From the NCBI GenBank assembly GCA_910588565.1, contig CAJUPF010000018.1, positions 1 through 46,896 of the forward strand: a stretch of 46,896 nt of DNA, given 5' to 3'. This DNA is from an uncultured Lachnospiraceae bacterium. Its GTDB lineage: Bacteria > Bacillota > Clostridia > Lachnospirales > Lachnospiraceae. The notes below the pieces were generated by a model, which saw only the letters and a program-made list of their open reading frames with translations, was not told the origin of the DNA and ran no database searches. The translations under genes and the position numbers were made by a program. Of this stretch, positions 1-7,298 are shown one piece after another. The stretch's first letter is position 1. Every line of letters starts with the position of its first letter.

Positions 1-55
1 CTGCTTAAAAAACGGAATTTCCCTAAAGTAAATGACATTGGCCGTGAACTGTAAC
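1..55. mobile_element. Right end of a small inverted-repeat element (cut by window edge)
   Basis: Bases 40-55 read GGCCGTGAACTGTAAC, identical over 16 nt to the right end of the complete miniature element at 46593-46736. The left part of the element, if present, lies outside the window. The 8 bases after it (56-63, TGTTTAAG) would be the right copy of its target duplication. Bases 64-242 hold no gene I can support. Confidence 0.55.
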
Positions 56-242
56 TGTTTAAGAATATAGGGGAAATCAAATTTTGGGGCAGGTTGCAGA
101 CGTAGACTGTTGTATGGTACAATGTTCTATGTCTTTTTATTACTTATTTTTATGGCAGAATTTGCGGTGGTCTGTGGGTAGGTTGTATATGTATTATGTT
201 GCAAATTCTTAGTAAGAGCATCTATAGAAAGGTGGGGATACC

Positions 243-1130
243 ATGCCAGAGTTTTTGATGAAGCCCAAAATAGACTTTGCCTTTAAAGAAATTATGGCGG
301 ATGGAAAAGCCCGCATTGGTTTTCTGTCTGCTGTGCTGAAACTGAAACCGGAAGATATCAGGGAAACACGTATTTTAAATACCAGCCTTCGCAAGGAGCA
401 TGAGGATGATAAGCTGGGTATTTTGGATGTCCGGCTGTTACTCAACGATGACAGGGAGATTGACATAGAAATTCAGCTTTCTGAGTTAAGGGTATGGGCT
501 GACCGTTCGCTGTTTTATCTGGCAAAAATGTTTACGGATCAGATAAAACGGGGAGACAGTTACCGTGTCTTTAAAAAATGCGTGAGTATCAGCATTCTGG
601 ATTTTACTTTATTCCAGGAGGAAGCCGAATTTTACTCCTGTTTCCACATCAGGGAGGATACCCATCATTTCCTCTATACGGATAAGATGGAATTTCATGT
701 TATAGAGCTGCCCAAGCTGCCGGAAGAATTGCAGGATAACAGCAGTGATATTGAGCTTTGGGCAAAATTTATCAATGCAGAGAGTAAGGAGGAATTTGAT
801 ATGCTGGCACAAAAGGATTCTTATATTGAAAGCGCATACCAAACCCTGCAGATGATCAGCCAGGACAGTGAGAAACGTTTAGAATATGAAGCAAGGGAAA
901 AAGCAATTCGTGATTATAATGAGAGTATGCTGGAAGCAGAGGAACGAGGGGAAGCACGGGGAGAAGCGCGAGGGGAAGCACGGGGAGAAGCGCGAGGGGA
1001 AGCGCGGGCGGAAGCTCGTATTAATAAATTAAATGTGTCACTGATACGGGATGGGCGTTATGAGGATGTAAAGAGGGCTGCAGAGGACAGAGAGTTCCAA
1101 CAGCAGTTATTGTCTGATTATGGAATTTGA
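243..1130 (+). CDS. Rpn family recombination-promoting nuclease / PD-(D/E)XK transposase-like protein
   Basis: A 295-residue protein of the Rpn/PDDEXK_2 family, often annotated as putative transposase. The opening (KPKIDFAFKEIM) is typical. The nuclease core is seen as D62 followed by E76-I-Q78 in DIEIQLSEL, the family's D...ExQ signature. Known members are Mg-dependent DNA endonucleases; a cellular role is not settled. The C-terminus (about residues 230-262) is a run of GEAR/AEAR repeats predicted to form a charged helix, followed by the family's short tail. The start is the ATG at 243, with AGGTGG seven bases upstream. It is monocistronic and followed by a possible terminator. Members are commonly multicopy and mobile-like, which fits the disturbed region downstream. 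Confidence 0.85.
   Translation: MPEFLMKPKIDFAFKEIMADGKARIGFLSAVLKLKPEDIRETRILNTSLRKEHEDDKLGILDVRLLLNDDREIDIEIQLSELRVWADRSLFYLAKMFTDQIKRGDSYRVFKKCVSISILDFTLFQEEAEFYSCFHIREDTHHFLYTDKMEFHVIELPKLPEELQDNSSDIELWAKFINAESKEEFDMLAQKDSYIESAYQTLQMISQDSEKRLEYEAREKAIRDYNESMLEAEERGEARGEARGEARGEARGEARAEARINKLNVSLIRDGRYEDVKRAAEDREFQQQLLSDYGI
947..1018 (+). repeat. In-frame 12/24-bp tandem repeat inside the Rpn gene
   Basis: Alternating 12-bp units (GGGGAAGCACGG and GGAGAAGCGCGA) form a 24-bp period that is present twice and then degenerates. The units encode G-E-A-R. Because the period is a multiple of three, copy-number changes would keep the reading frame, so the linker length may vary between strains. 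Confidence 0.8.
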
Positions 1131-1189
1131 GGTTCTGATTTTTGACAGGCGCGCAGCCATTTCTATAATCTTGCAGTAAAATGAAGGGG

Positions 1190-1286
1190 TTGCCGGGAAA
1201 GATAAAGCCATACAGGATATAGTTTTTGAGATGATACAAAAGGGCTGTATTTTGTTTGCTTTCGTCATTTTCCGGCAATTTTTTTT
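1190..1286 (+). terminator. Possible long-loop terminator after the Rpn gene
   Basis: TTGCCGGGAAA (1190-1200) pairs with TTTTCCGGCAA (1268-1278), immediately followed by eight T (1279-1286). A second nested pairing ATACAG/CTGTAT lies within the loop. The loop is long for a rho-independent terminator, so this is only a candidate. The rest of 1131-1401 holds no gene I can support. Confidence 0.35.
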
Positions 1287-1401
1287 ACAGCAAAATCTTC
1301 CCTGGCCATATATTTTGGTATGGTCAGCACAGTAAATGCGCAGACTGCTCAGATCTGTTATGCATTTTTTCCATTTTTTTAGAATCCTGTTGCATTATTC
1401 T

Positions 1402-1435
1402 TAAACAAACAACCTCCCACTTCTCAGCAGGAGGT
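1402..1435 (-). terminator. Rho-independent terminator, copy A
   Basis: Read on the minus strand, ACCTCCTGCT-GAGA-AGTGGGAGGT (1435-1412) makes a 10-bp stem with two G-U pairs and a GAGA loop, followed by TTGTTTGTTT (1411-1402). It ends the leftward operon that contains the toxin-like gene. The same hairpin recurs at 3027-3050. Confidence 0.8.
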
Positions 1436-1680
1436 CATGTCTTATTTTGTCTTATGACATTTCGAGCATTCGTAACAGGTTTCCTGTTATCTTTCACCGT
1501 TACCTTACAACGCAACGTCTTACTGCCTTTCACCTTTGCGGTAATCATCGCCACGCCTTTCTTCTTCGCCACGCCTTTTCCTTTCTTGCTTGCCGCCTCC
1601 GCACTCATAGGCATAGCCAATGTAAGCATGATTGCAGCTGCTGTGATGAATACGATAGATTTTTTGATGATTTGTTTCAT
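1435..1680 (-). CDS. Small secreted lysine-rich protein, C-terminus frameshifted by a deletion
   Basis: An 81-residue product with a clear signal peptide (MKQIIKKSIVFITAAAIMLT, hydrophobic core, cleavage likely after AEA at about residue 29). The mature part is short and very basic. The stretch VAMITAKVKGSKTLRCKVTVK resembles the last strands of a Big_2 bacterial Ig-like domain such as those ending the GH43 protein in this window. The last residues (after KDNRKPVT) are out of frame relative to the related copy at 3061-3343, whose tail is a Cys-rich domain; the stop used here overlaps the terminator hairpin. The product is therefore probably a truncated remnant, though it may still be secreted. 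The ATG lies 4 bp beyond the stop of the toxin-like gene, with AGGA about ten bases upstream, so it is the last gene of that operon. Confidence 0.6.
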   Translation of the reverse strand: MKQIIKKSIVFITAAAIMLTLAMPMSAEAASKKGKGVAKKKGVAMITAKVKGSKTLRCKVTVKDNRKPVTNARNVIRQNKT

Positions 1681-1684
1681 AATG

Positions 1685-2434
1685 TTAGTTTCCTAATCCT
1701 AATCCGGTGTTTGGGTGGTCTTTATTTGGTTGAAGTGAATTTTCAAATTTATTTTCAAGGTTTGTTGTTCGCATAGTATGTTTTAATATATTTTGATTGT
1801 TAGGCATATTTAAAATTTCGTCAAGATATCTCCCTTCTCCTCTGTATTGACGTTTTATTATTTTTACTTTTTCTATGCTTTCTGCACGTCTGTCGTTCGT
1901 GTATCTTTGGTATTCATCATATTTAGACATATCAAGATTTTCTTCTAATTGTATGTTAATGCAATTGCATGCTTCTTTTGTTTTTGCAACATATTGTGTT
2001 CCGTAATCAATACATCTGATGCATTCTAATAGAACTTTATCTGTAATATCTCCGGTCTCAAATTGTCGCATAACTTGATTCATATTATCGTCTGCAATTG
2101 GACCAATAATTACATCTTTGTCTTTGTCGAGTGTTGCAATCTGTTGATACAAATCTGTGTTTTTAACGGTTTCTAATCTGCCGCGGTTATATAATACGTA
2201 GAGTGCCCACGGAATATCTTTAAGTGTGAGGATTCTATCTTTTGGTATTTTTGATAGTTCAAATTGCATAGTGTAGAATATGGGCATGGCATCATGGTAT
2301 ACTAATGTTTTTGCCTGTTCTGGCTTTGTACCCATGTAGAAGCCTTTACCAAAATCACAACGAATTCTACTGTTTGGTTCTATGTTTCCGACGATTCCTC
2401 CTTTGGAACCGTGATAAAGTGTTATATCTTTCAT
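1685..2434 (-). CDS. DUF3990 family protein, ADP-ribosyltransferase-like toxin candidate
   Basis: A 249-residue protein whose N-terminus carries the DUF3990 signature: ITLYHGSKGG (H8-G9) and DFGKGFYMGTKPEQA (D27 to about 41). This arrangement resembles the NAD-binding core of ADP-ribosyltransferase folds, and such proteins are usually found with a small partner as toxin-antitoxin-like pairs. The C-terminus from about residue 160 is a charged extension with a Gly/Asn-rich end and no recognised domain. The ATG overlaps the stop of the upstream partner by 4 bp (ATGA) and is preceded by AAAGGA, so the two are translationally coupled. The enzymatic activity and target are inferences; DUF assignment is from motif recognition only. 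Confidence 0.7.
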   Translation of the reverse strand: MKDITLYHGSKGGIVGNIEPNSRIRCDFGKGFYMGTKPEQAKTLVYHDAMPIFYTMQFELSKIPKDRILTLKDIPWALYVLYNRGRLETVKNTDLYQQIATLDKDKDVIIGPIADDNMNQVMRQFETGDITDKVLLECIRCIDYGTQYVAKTKEACNCINIQLEENLDMSKYDEYQRYTNDRRAESIEKVKIIKRQYRGEGRYLDEILNMPNNQNILKHTMRTTNLENKFENSLQPNKDHPNTGLGLGN

Positions 2435-2877
2435 AATGATTTCCTTTCAAATTTATCTTTTATCACATCTACAAAATACTCATCGTCTTGTGTATGCATT
2501 CCTACGTAAGAAATAAGCATATCTTTTAATGGCAATACGTCATAGATGACAGCGCTCGGTATGGCAAGCCGTAAGTGTAAATAACGATACATATAGCCTA
2601 TCCAGTCAATTGCGTTACTGTCATAGTGTTGCTTGTTTTTCTTTGGTGTAATGAATCTCAATGTTTCATCCATAACATCTTCCGGGTCTGCCATTTGTAG
2701 AGGTGAATAGAGTTGGTCTAATGCTCTTTTACAGAGGTCTGAGTACATGAATTTTTTAATAAAATCGTCATCATCGAAGTCCATGTTTTGAGCTAGTTTA
2801 AAAAGTCTTCCTTGGATTTCGCAGATATAATATTGAACATCATTGAATTTTTCAAATGGAGTTGGCTCTGGCAGCAT
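2431..2877 (-). CDS. Partner (putative antitoxin) of the DUF3990 protein
   Basis: A 148-residue acidic protein that I cannot assign to a named family. It has an N-terminal helix-rich acidic part (FDDDDFIKKF) and a central IDWIGYMYRYLHLRL segment; similar WIGY-YRY segments are known in proteins that accompany DUF3990 genes. It is the first gene of the leftward operon and overlaps the DUF3990 gene by 4 bp. I chose the ATG at 2877 rather than an upstream GTG at 2892, because the GTG codon lies inside the ribosome site GTGAGGTG. Gene order (small acidic partner first, toxin second) fits an antitoxin-toxin operon, but the antitoxin role is inferred from position. Confidence 0.6.
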   Translation of the reverse strand: MLPEPTPFEKFNDVQYYICEIQGRLFKLAQNMDFDDDDFIKKFMYSDLCKRALDQLYSPLQMADPEDVMDETLRFITPKKNKQHYDSNAIDWIGYMYRYLHLRLAIPSAVIYDVLPLKDMLISYVGMHTQDDEYFVDVIKDKFERKSL

Positions 2878-2970
2878 GTTGATACACCTCACTTTTTTCG
2901 TATGGATTGTTAGTTTTGTACTTGAATATTTTGTTTTAGTTTACAAAAGCACTCGTGTTTTTGTATGTGT

Positions 2971-3000
2971 ATTATAACATAGTTTGTGGGTATCTATCAA
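2971..3000 (-). promoter_or_regulatory. Promoter of the DUF3990 operon
   Basis: On the minus strand TTGATA (3000-2995) is separated by 18 bp from TATAAT (2976-2971). The -10 is preceded by TG one base upstream (TGTTATAAT). It directs transcription leftward into the partner/toxin pair. Confidence 0.7.
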
Positions 3001-3016
3001 TGTACTTGTGTATGTA

Positions 3017-3050
3017 GAAAAAAACAACCTCCCACTTCTCAGCAGGAGGT
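3017..3050 (-). terminator. Rho-independent terminator, copy B
   Basis: The same 24-nt hairpin as at 1412-1435 (10-bp stem, GAGA loop), here at 3027-3050 and followed on the minus strand by TTGTTTTTTT (3026-3017). It lies directly after the pseudogene copy of the secreted-protein gene. Confidence 0.8.
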
Positions 3051-3060
3051 CATTATTTGC

Positions 3061-3343
3061 TTATTTTGTCTTATGACATTTCGAGCATTCGTAATAAGTT
3101 TCAGTGATTGGAGTAGAGGATATTCCACAACTGTCAAGTCCTTGTTCCATAAGTTCATCGCAGTGTTCGTACCATGCGTCTTTGTTGTTGAATGTAAGTC
3201 CGCAACTGCATACGAGTTACTCGCCAATAACCTTTTCTTTCTCAACCCAATTATGCTCACACTCTTTCGGTGTCGGTTCCGGATTCGTAATCGGTTTCTT
3301 CGTAACAGATTTCCTGTTATCTTTCACCGTTACCTTACAACGC
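3061..3343 (-). pseudogene. 5'-truncated copy of the secreted-protein gene with a Cys-rich tail and an in-frame stop
   Basis: The minus strand reads RCKVTVKDNRKSVTKKPITN, then a Pro/Glu linker, ECEHNWVEKEKVIGE, a TAA stop at 3219-3217, and then in the same frame LVCSCGLTFNNKDAWYEHCD ... SCGISSTPITETYYECSKCHKTK and a final TAA at 3063-3061. The tail has CxC, H..C and CxxCH elements, suggesting a metal-binding or disulfide-rich domain. The N-terminal part and signal peptide are missing: at about 3343 the homology with copy A stops and the T-run of an unrelated terminator begins. The copy is broken by both the truncation and the stop. Confidence 0.65.
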
Positions 3344-3380
3344 AAAAAAAACAGATTACCCGACTATAAATCGGGCAATC
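3344..3380 (-). terminator. Minus-strand terminator abutting the truncated pseudogene
   Basis: On the minus strand GATTGCCCGA-TTTATAG-TCGGGTAATC (3380-3354) is a hairpin followed by TGTTTTTTTT (to 3344). It is a textbook intrinsic terminator, but no gene on that strand lies directly upstream of it in this window. It seems to be a leftover of a lost leftward gene, joined to the truncated pseudogene. Confidence 0.7.
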
Positions 3381-3512
3381 CGCTTGTTATGGGCAAATGT
3401 AGTAAAAAGGTAGTAAAATCTTACTGTTTTCTTCTTGGAAGTGCCTTAGATACTGTATTTAAGCCACTTTTTGAAAAATGTTTCAGGTTTATTATAAACT
3501 TTAAAATAAATA

Positions 3513-3541
3513 CTGCAAATATTGCACAAATCTGTTATAAT
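3513..3541 (+). promoter_or_regulatory. Extended -10 promoter of the sugar nucleotidyltransferase operon
   Basis: TATAAT at 3536-3541 is preceded by TGT (extended -10, TG at 3533-3534). A weak -35 (CTGCAA, 3513-3518) sits 17 bp upstream. AAAGGAG (3566-3572) is the ribosome site of the first gene. Confidence 0.6.
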
Positions 3542-3584
3542 AAAAAATAATAACCTATAAACGCAAAAGGAGTACAAAACAGGC

Positions 3585-4508
3585 ATGAACAATCCAGTAT
3601 TAGTTGTTATGGCAGCGGGTATGGGAAGCCGGTATGGCGGATTGAAGCAGATGGATCCCATGGACGAGGCCGGTCACGTAATTTTGGACTTTTCGGTATA
3701 CGACGCCATGCTGGCAGGGTTTGAAAAAGTCATCTTTATTATTAAGAAAGAAAATGAAGCTCTGTTTCGGGAATGCATTGGGGATCGGATGTCCGGCCGC
3801 ATAAAGACAGAATATGTCTATCAGGAGCTTGACGCACTGCCGGAAGGATTTGAGGTACCGGACGGACGGGAGAAACCATTTGGAACCGGACACGCAGTAT
3901 TGTGCTGCAAAGATAACATTGACGGACCGTTTGCAGTTATTAATGCAGATGATTTTTATGGAAGAAATGCATTTCAGATGATATATGACTTTCTGAGCGC
4001 TCCCAAACAGGATACGGAGATGTACCAGTACGTTATGGCGGGCTATGTCATTGAGAATACACTGACGGAGCATGGCTCTGTGGCAAGAGGCGTCTGCCAG
4101 ACGGACAGTGAGGGCAGGCTGATCGACATTCAGGAACGTACCCGTATCGAGAAGCGGGACGGACAGACCATGTATACGGAAGATGACGGCGCTTCCTGGG
4201 TGACAATTCCGCGGGGAAGCCTGGTATCCATGAATATGTGGGGCTTTGAACAGAACTTCTTAGATGAATTAGAAGCGCGTTTTCCGGTTTTTTTAAATGA
4301 GAATTTATCTGAAAATCCCTTAAAATGTGAATTTTTCCTCCCTTCTGCCGTTTCGCAGTTAATGGAAGAGAATAAAGCCGGCGTGACGGTTCTTAGAACC
4401 GATGACCGCTGGTATGGCGTGACTTATAAAGAAGATAAAGCAGCTGTGATGCAGGCAATTGCTGCTTTCAAGGCAAATGGCGTATATCCGGAGTATTTAT
4501 GGAAATAA
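3585..4508 (+). CDS. Sugar nucleotidyltransferase (NTP_transferase family)
   Basis: A 307-residue enzyme with the NTP_transferase fold that joins a sugar 1-phosphate to an NTP, releasing pyrophosphate, in the cytoplasm. The nucleotide-binding loop is AAGMGSRYGG (residues 10-19), the substrate loop GTGHA is at 100-104, and the metal-binding NADDFYG is at 120-126. The gene's last 10 bp overlap the start of a NahK-like sugar kinase, so the pair probably converts a free sugar to NDP-sugar in two steps. By analogy with the lacto-N-biose/galacto-N-biose pathway the sugar could be GlcNAc or GalNAc, but no phosphorylase of that pathway is nearby, so the substrate is open. The ATG at 3585 has AAAGGAG 12 bp upstream. 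Confidence 0.85.
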   Translation: MNNPVLVVMAAGMGSRYGGLKQMDPMDEAGHVILDFSVYDAMLAGFEKVIFIIKKENEALFRECIGDRMSGRIKTEYVYQELDALPEGFEVPDGREKPFGTGHAVLCCKDNIDGPFAVINADDFYGRNAFQMIYDFLSAPKQDTEMYQYVMAGYVIENTLTEHGSVARGVCQTDSEGRLIDIQERTRIEKRDGQTMYTEDDGASWVTIPRGSLVSMNMWGFEQNFLDELEARFPVFLNENLSENPLKCEFFLPSAVSQLMEENKAGVTVLRTDDRWYGVTYKEDKAAVMQAIAAFKANGVYPEYLWK

Positions 4509-5572
4509 AAGAGATTTTTTATCAGTTTTTAACAGAAGAGACGATGGTGTCCGCAGTTCCTTATGGAAACGGACATATTAATCATACGTTTTTAGTACAG
4601 ACACAGGAAGGCCCGGGATATATTCTGCAAAAGATCAATACAGACATTTTTTCCAATACGGACGAGCTGATGGAGAACATTGTAAATGTCACATCCTGGC
4701 TGAAGAAAGCCGATCCGAATCGCCAATGTCTGACGGTTATCAGAACCAGATCCGGCAGAGCGTATTTTACCGATCCGGCAGGCGGGAAATGGCGGATGTA
4801 CGAATATGTCAAAGGAGCCAGAGCGTATGATATGATAGCGCATGTAGAAGATTTCGGACAGATTGGCCTGGCTTTTGGAGAATTTCAGGCGATGCTGTCT
4901 GATTTTCCGGCTAAGACGCTGCACGAGACGATACCGGATTTTCACAACACCCCAAAGCGTTATAAGGCATTTGAAAAAGCGCTGGAAGAAGATGTAAAGC
5001 AGCGGGCCGCGGAGGTAACGGCAGAGATTGCATTTCTGCGGGAGCGCAGAGGGGAGATGGAGCTGCCGGCGGACAGAAAACTTCCCCTTCGGGTTACGCA
5101 TAATGATACGAAGATTAATAATATCCTGTTAGATGAAAAGACGCGTAAGCCGGTCTGTGTGATTGATTTGGATACGGTTATGCCGGGACTTTCTATCTTT
5201 GATTTTGGAGATGCGATCCGCTCTGGCGCAAATACAGCGGAAGAAAACGAACCGGATCTTTCAAAAGTTTCCCTGTCCCTGGAATTATATGAGATATTTA
5301 CCAGAGGATTTATCAAAGGCTGCGGCGGCAGGCTGACTCGGGAAGAACTTGAGCTGCTTCCCATGGGAGCCAAAATTATGACCCTGGAGTGCGGTATGCG
5401 TTTCTTAACGGATTATCTGCAGGGAGATACCTATTTTCATACGTCACGTGCAGGGGAAAATCTGGATCGATGCCGGAACCAGTTTGCGCTGGCGGCAGAT
5501 ATGGAGAAAAAATGGCAGGAAATGTGTGGAATTGTCAGCCGCTGTTCAACAGACAGCCAGACGGCGAAGTAG
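4499..5572 (+). CDS. Phosphotransferase family sugar kinase, N-acetylhexosamine 1-kinase-like
   Basis: A 357-residue kinase of the aminoglycoside phosphotransferase (APH) fold. Seen: an N-terminal lobe with NGHINHTFLV (24-33) and the probable ATP lysine in LQKIN (K45), the catalytic loop HNDTKINN (H201, D203, N207) and the metal-binding DLD (D223-D225). The length and the HNDTKxNN loop match the NahK/LnpB family, which phosphorylates GlcNAc/GalNAc at the anomeric position; homologues are often mislabelled mucin desulfatase. It overlaps the nucleotidyltransferase gene by 10 bp and has GGAG five bases before its ATG, which argues for coupled translation and a shared pathway. An aminoglycoside resistance role is unlikely in this context. 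Confidence 0.8.
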   Translation: MEIKEIFYQFLTEETMVSAVPYGNGHINHTFLVQTQEGPGYILQKINTDIFSNTDELMENIVNVTSWLKKADPNRQCLTVIRTRSGRAYFTDPAGGKWRMYEYVKGARAYDMIAHVEDFGQIGLAFGEFQAMLSDFPAKTLHETIPDFHNTPKRYKAFEKALEEDVKQRAAEVTAEIAFLRERRGEMELPADRKLPLRVTHNDTKINNILLDEKTRKPVCVIDLDTVMPGLSIFDFGDAIRSGANTAEENEPDLSKVSLSLELYEIFTRGFIKGCGGRLTREELELLPMGAKIMTLECGMRFLTDYLQGDTYFHTSRAGENLDRCRNQFALAADMEKKWQEMCGIVSRCSTDSQTAK

Positions 5573-5650
5573 CTGCACAGACAAAAAAGACTGCGGAACA
5601 GCATCTAAAGCCAGTTATGGCGCAGATGAAAAACAGCCGAAAAAGAGCTG

Positions 5651-5688
5651 GCAGGCGGGCTTCTGGCCCGTCTGCATACAGTTCTTTT
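5651..5688 (+). terminator. Hairpin with weak T-tract between kinase and isomerase genes
   Basis: GCAGGCGGGC-TTCTG-GCCCGTCTGC (5651-5675) forms a 10-bp stem with one G-U pair, followed by ATACAGTTCTTTT. The T-tract is broken, so this may be a partial terminator or attenuator within a single transcription unit. Confidence 0.5.
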
Positions 5689-5726
5689 CAGAATAAATAA
5701 AATACAAGAAAATGGAGGAATGCAAC

Positions 5727-7214
5727 ATGAACAACATCCCAAAAGTAAAAGTAGGTATTGTGGCGGTAAGTCGTGACTGTTTTCCGGAATCTTTATCCGT
5801 AAACAGAAGAAAAGCGCTGGTAGAGGCGTATAACGCGAAGTACGAAGCGGCGGATATTTATGAATGTCCGGTCTGCATCGTAGAGAGCGAAATACATATG
5901 GTACAGGCATTAGAAGACATTAAAAAAGCCGGCTGTAATGCATTATGCGTTTATCTGGGCAACTTTGGACCGGAGATTTCCGAAACTCTGCTTGCAAAAC
6001 ACTTCGAGGGGCCGAAAATGTTTATCGCAGCGGCAGAAGAAAGCCAGGAGAGCTTACTGGACGACCGCGGCGACGCGTACTGCGGTATGCTGAACGCAAG
6101 CTACAACTTAAAACTCCGCAATGTACAGGCATATATTCCGGAGTATCCGGTAGGCGACGCTGCGGATCTGGCGGATATGATTCATGAATTTTTACCGATT
6201 GCACGGGCAATTATCGGGCTTTCTGATCTGAAGATTATTTCTTTTGGACCAAGACCGCTGAACTTCCTGGCATGTAACGCACCAATCAAGCAGCTTTATA
6301 ATTTAGGCGTGGAGATCGAAGAGAACTCCGAACTGGATCTGTTTGAAGCGTTTAACAAACATGCGGGAGATGCGCGTATTCCGGAAGTAGTTGCCGATAT
6401 GGCGGCAGAGCTTGGCGCAGGCAATAAGAAGCCGGAAATCTTAGAGAAGCTGGCGCAGTATGAGCTTACCTTGCTGGATTGGATCGAAGAACACAGAGGC
6501 TACCGCAAATACGTTGCCATTGCAGGAAAATGCTGGCCGGCATTCCAGACACAGTTTGGGTTTGTACCATGCTTTGTAAACAGCCGACTGACAGGCAAAG
6601 GTATTCCGGTATCCTGTGAAGTAGATATTTACGGATGCTTAAGTGAGTTTATCGGCGCATGCGTCAGTGAAGACGCAGTTACCTTACTGGATATCAACAA
6701 CTCCGTGCCAAAGGATATGTATGAAGAATCCATTAAGGCAAACTACGACTACAAACATACAGATACTTTTATGGGCTTCCACTGCGGCAACACCTGCTCA
6801 AGCAAACTGGCAAGCTGCGAGATGAAATATCAGAAGATTATGGCAAGAAGCCTTCCAATTGAAGTAACCAACGGAACGTTAGAGGGTGATATCGCACCGG
6901 GCAACATCACATTCTACCGTCTGCAGTCCACAGCGGATAATAAGATCCGCGCATATCTGGCAGAAGGCGAAATCCTTCCGGTGGCAACCCGTTCCTTCGG
7001 CGGCATCGGCGTATTCGCGATTAAAGAAATGGGAAGATTCTATCGTCATGTCCTGATTGAGAAGAATTACCCGCATCACGGAGCAGTGGCATTCGGACAT
7101 TATGGCAAATCATTATTTGAAGTATTCAAATATATTGGCGTGCCTGTGGAAGATATTAATTATAACCAGCCCGCATCCTTACCATATCCGACGGAGAATC
7201 CGTTTTGTAAGTAA
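5727..7214 (+). CDS. L-fucose/L-arabinose isomerase family protein
   Basis: A 495-residue protein of the fucose/arabinose isomerase superfamily, the group of Mn-dependent aldose-ketose isomerases. Seen: an N-terminal Rossmann-like part (VKVGIVAVSRDCFPESL, then CNALCVYLGNFGPEI), a central SFGPRPLNFLACNAPIKQLY, and a C-terminal part with FHCGNTCSSK (about 351-361), IAPGNITFYRLQS and an HHGAVAFGHYG motif likely to help bind metal or substrate. The substrate cannot be read from sequence. I chose the ATG at 5727 because the ATG at 5712 lies on the ribosome site GGAGG (5714-5718). It follows the sugar kinase/nucleotidyltransferase pair after a 154-bp gap with a hairpin, suggesting a related carbohydrate role. 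Confidence 0.8.
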   Translation: MNNIPKVKVGIVAVSRDCFPESLSVNRRKALVEAYNAKYEAADIYECPVCIVESEIHMVQALEDIKKAGCNALCVYLGNFGPEISETLLAKHFEGPKMFIAAAEESQESLLDDRGDAYCGMLNASYNLKLRNVQAYIPEYPVGDAADLADMIHEFLPIARAIIGLSDLKIISFGPRPLNFLACNAPIKQLYNLGVEIEENSELDLFEAFNKHAGDARIPEVVADMAAELGAGNKKPEILEKLAQYELTLLDWIEEHRGYRKYVAIAGKCWPAFQTQFGFVPCFVNSRLTGKGIPVSCEVDIYGCLSEFIGACVSEDAVTLLDINNSVPKDMYEESIKANYDYKHTDTFMGFHCGNTCSSKLASCEMKYQKIMARSLPIEVTNGTLEGDIAPGNITFYRLQSTADNKIRAYLAEGEILPVATRSFGGIGVFAIKEMGRFYRHVLIEKNYPHHGAVAFGHYGKSLFEVFKYIGVPVEDINYNQPASLPYPTENPFCK

Positions 7215-7240
7215 GAACAGGCAGTATTTCGGTAATCAAT

Positions 7241-7268
7241 CCGGGGCATGGAGAAGTCTGTGCCCCGG
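7241..7268 (+). terminator. GC-rich hairpin after the isomerase gene
   Basis: CCGGGGCA (7241-7248) and TGCCCCGG (7261-7268) make a perfect 8-bp stem with a 12-nt loop. There is no T-tract, so it may be a 3'-end stabilising or processing hairpin rather than a terminator. Confidence 0.4.
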
Positions 7269-7298
7269 TGATGATAATGGTTATCAGGCGCACAGTCC

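Noticed and set aside
947..1018. Possible CRISPR-like repeat
   Set aside because: The units are 12/24 bp, contiguous without spacers, in frame and encode GEAR repeats typical of Rpn proteins.
4499..5572. Aminoglycoside resistance phosphotransferase or mucin desulfatase
   Set aside because: The fold is shared, but the overlap with a sugar nucleotidyltransferase and the NahK-like catalytic loop favour a sugar kinase.
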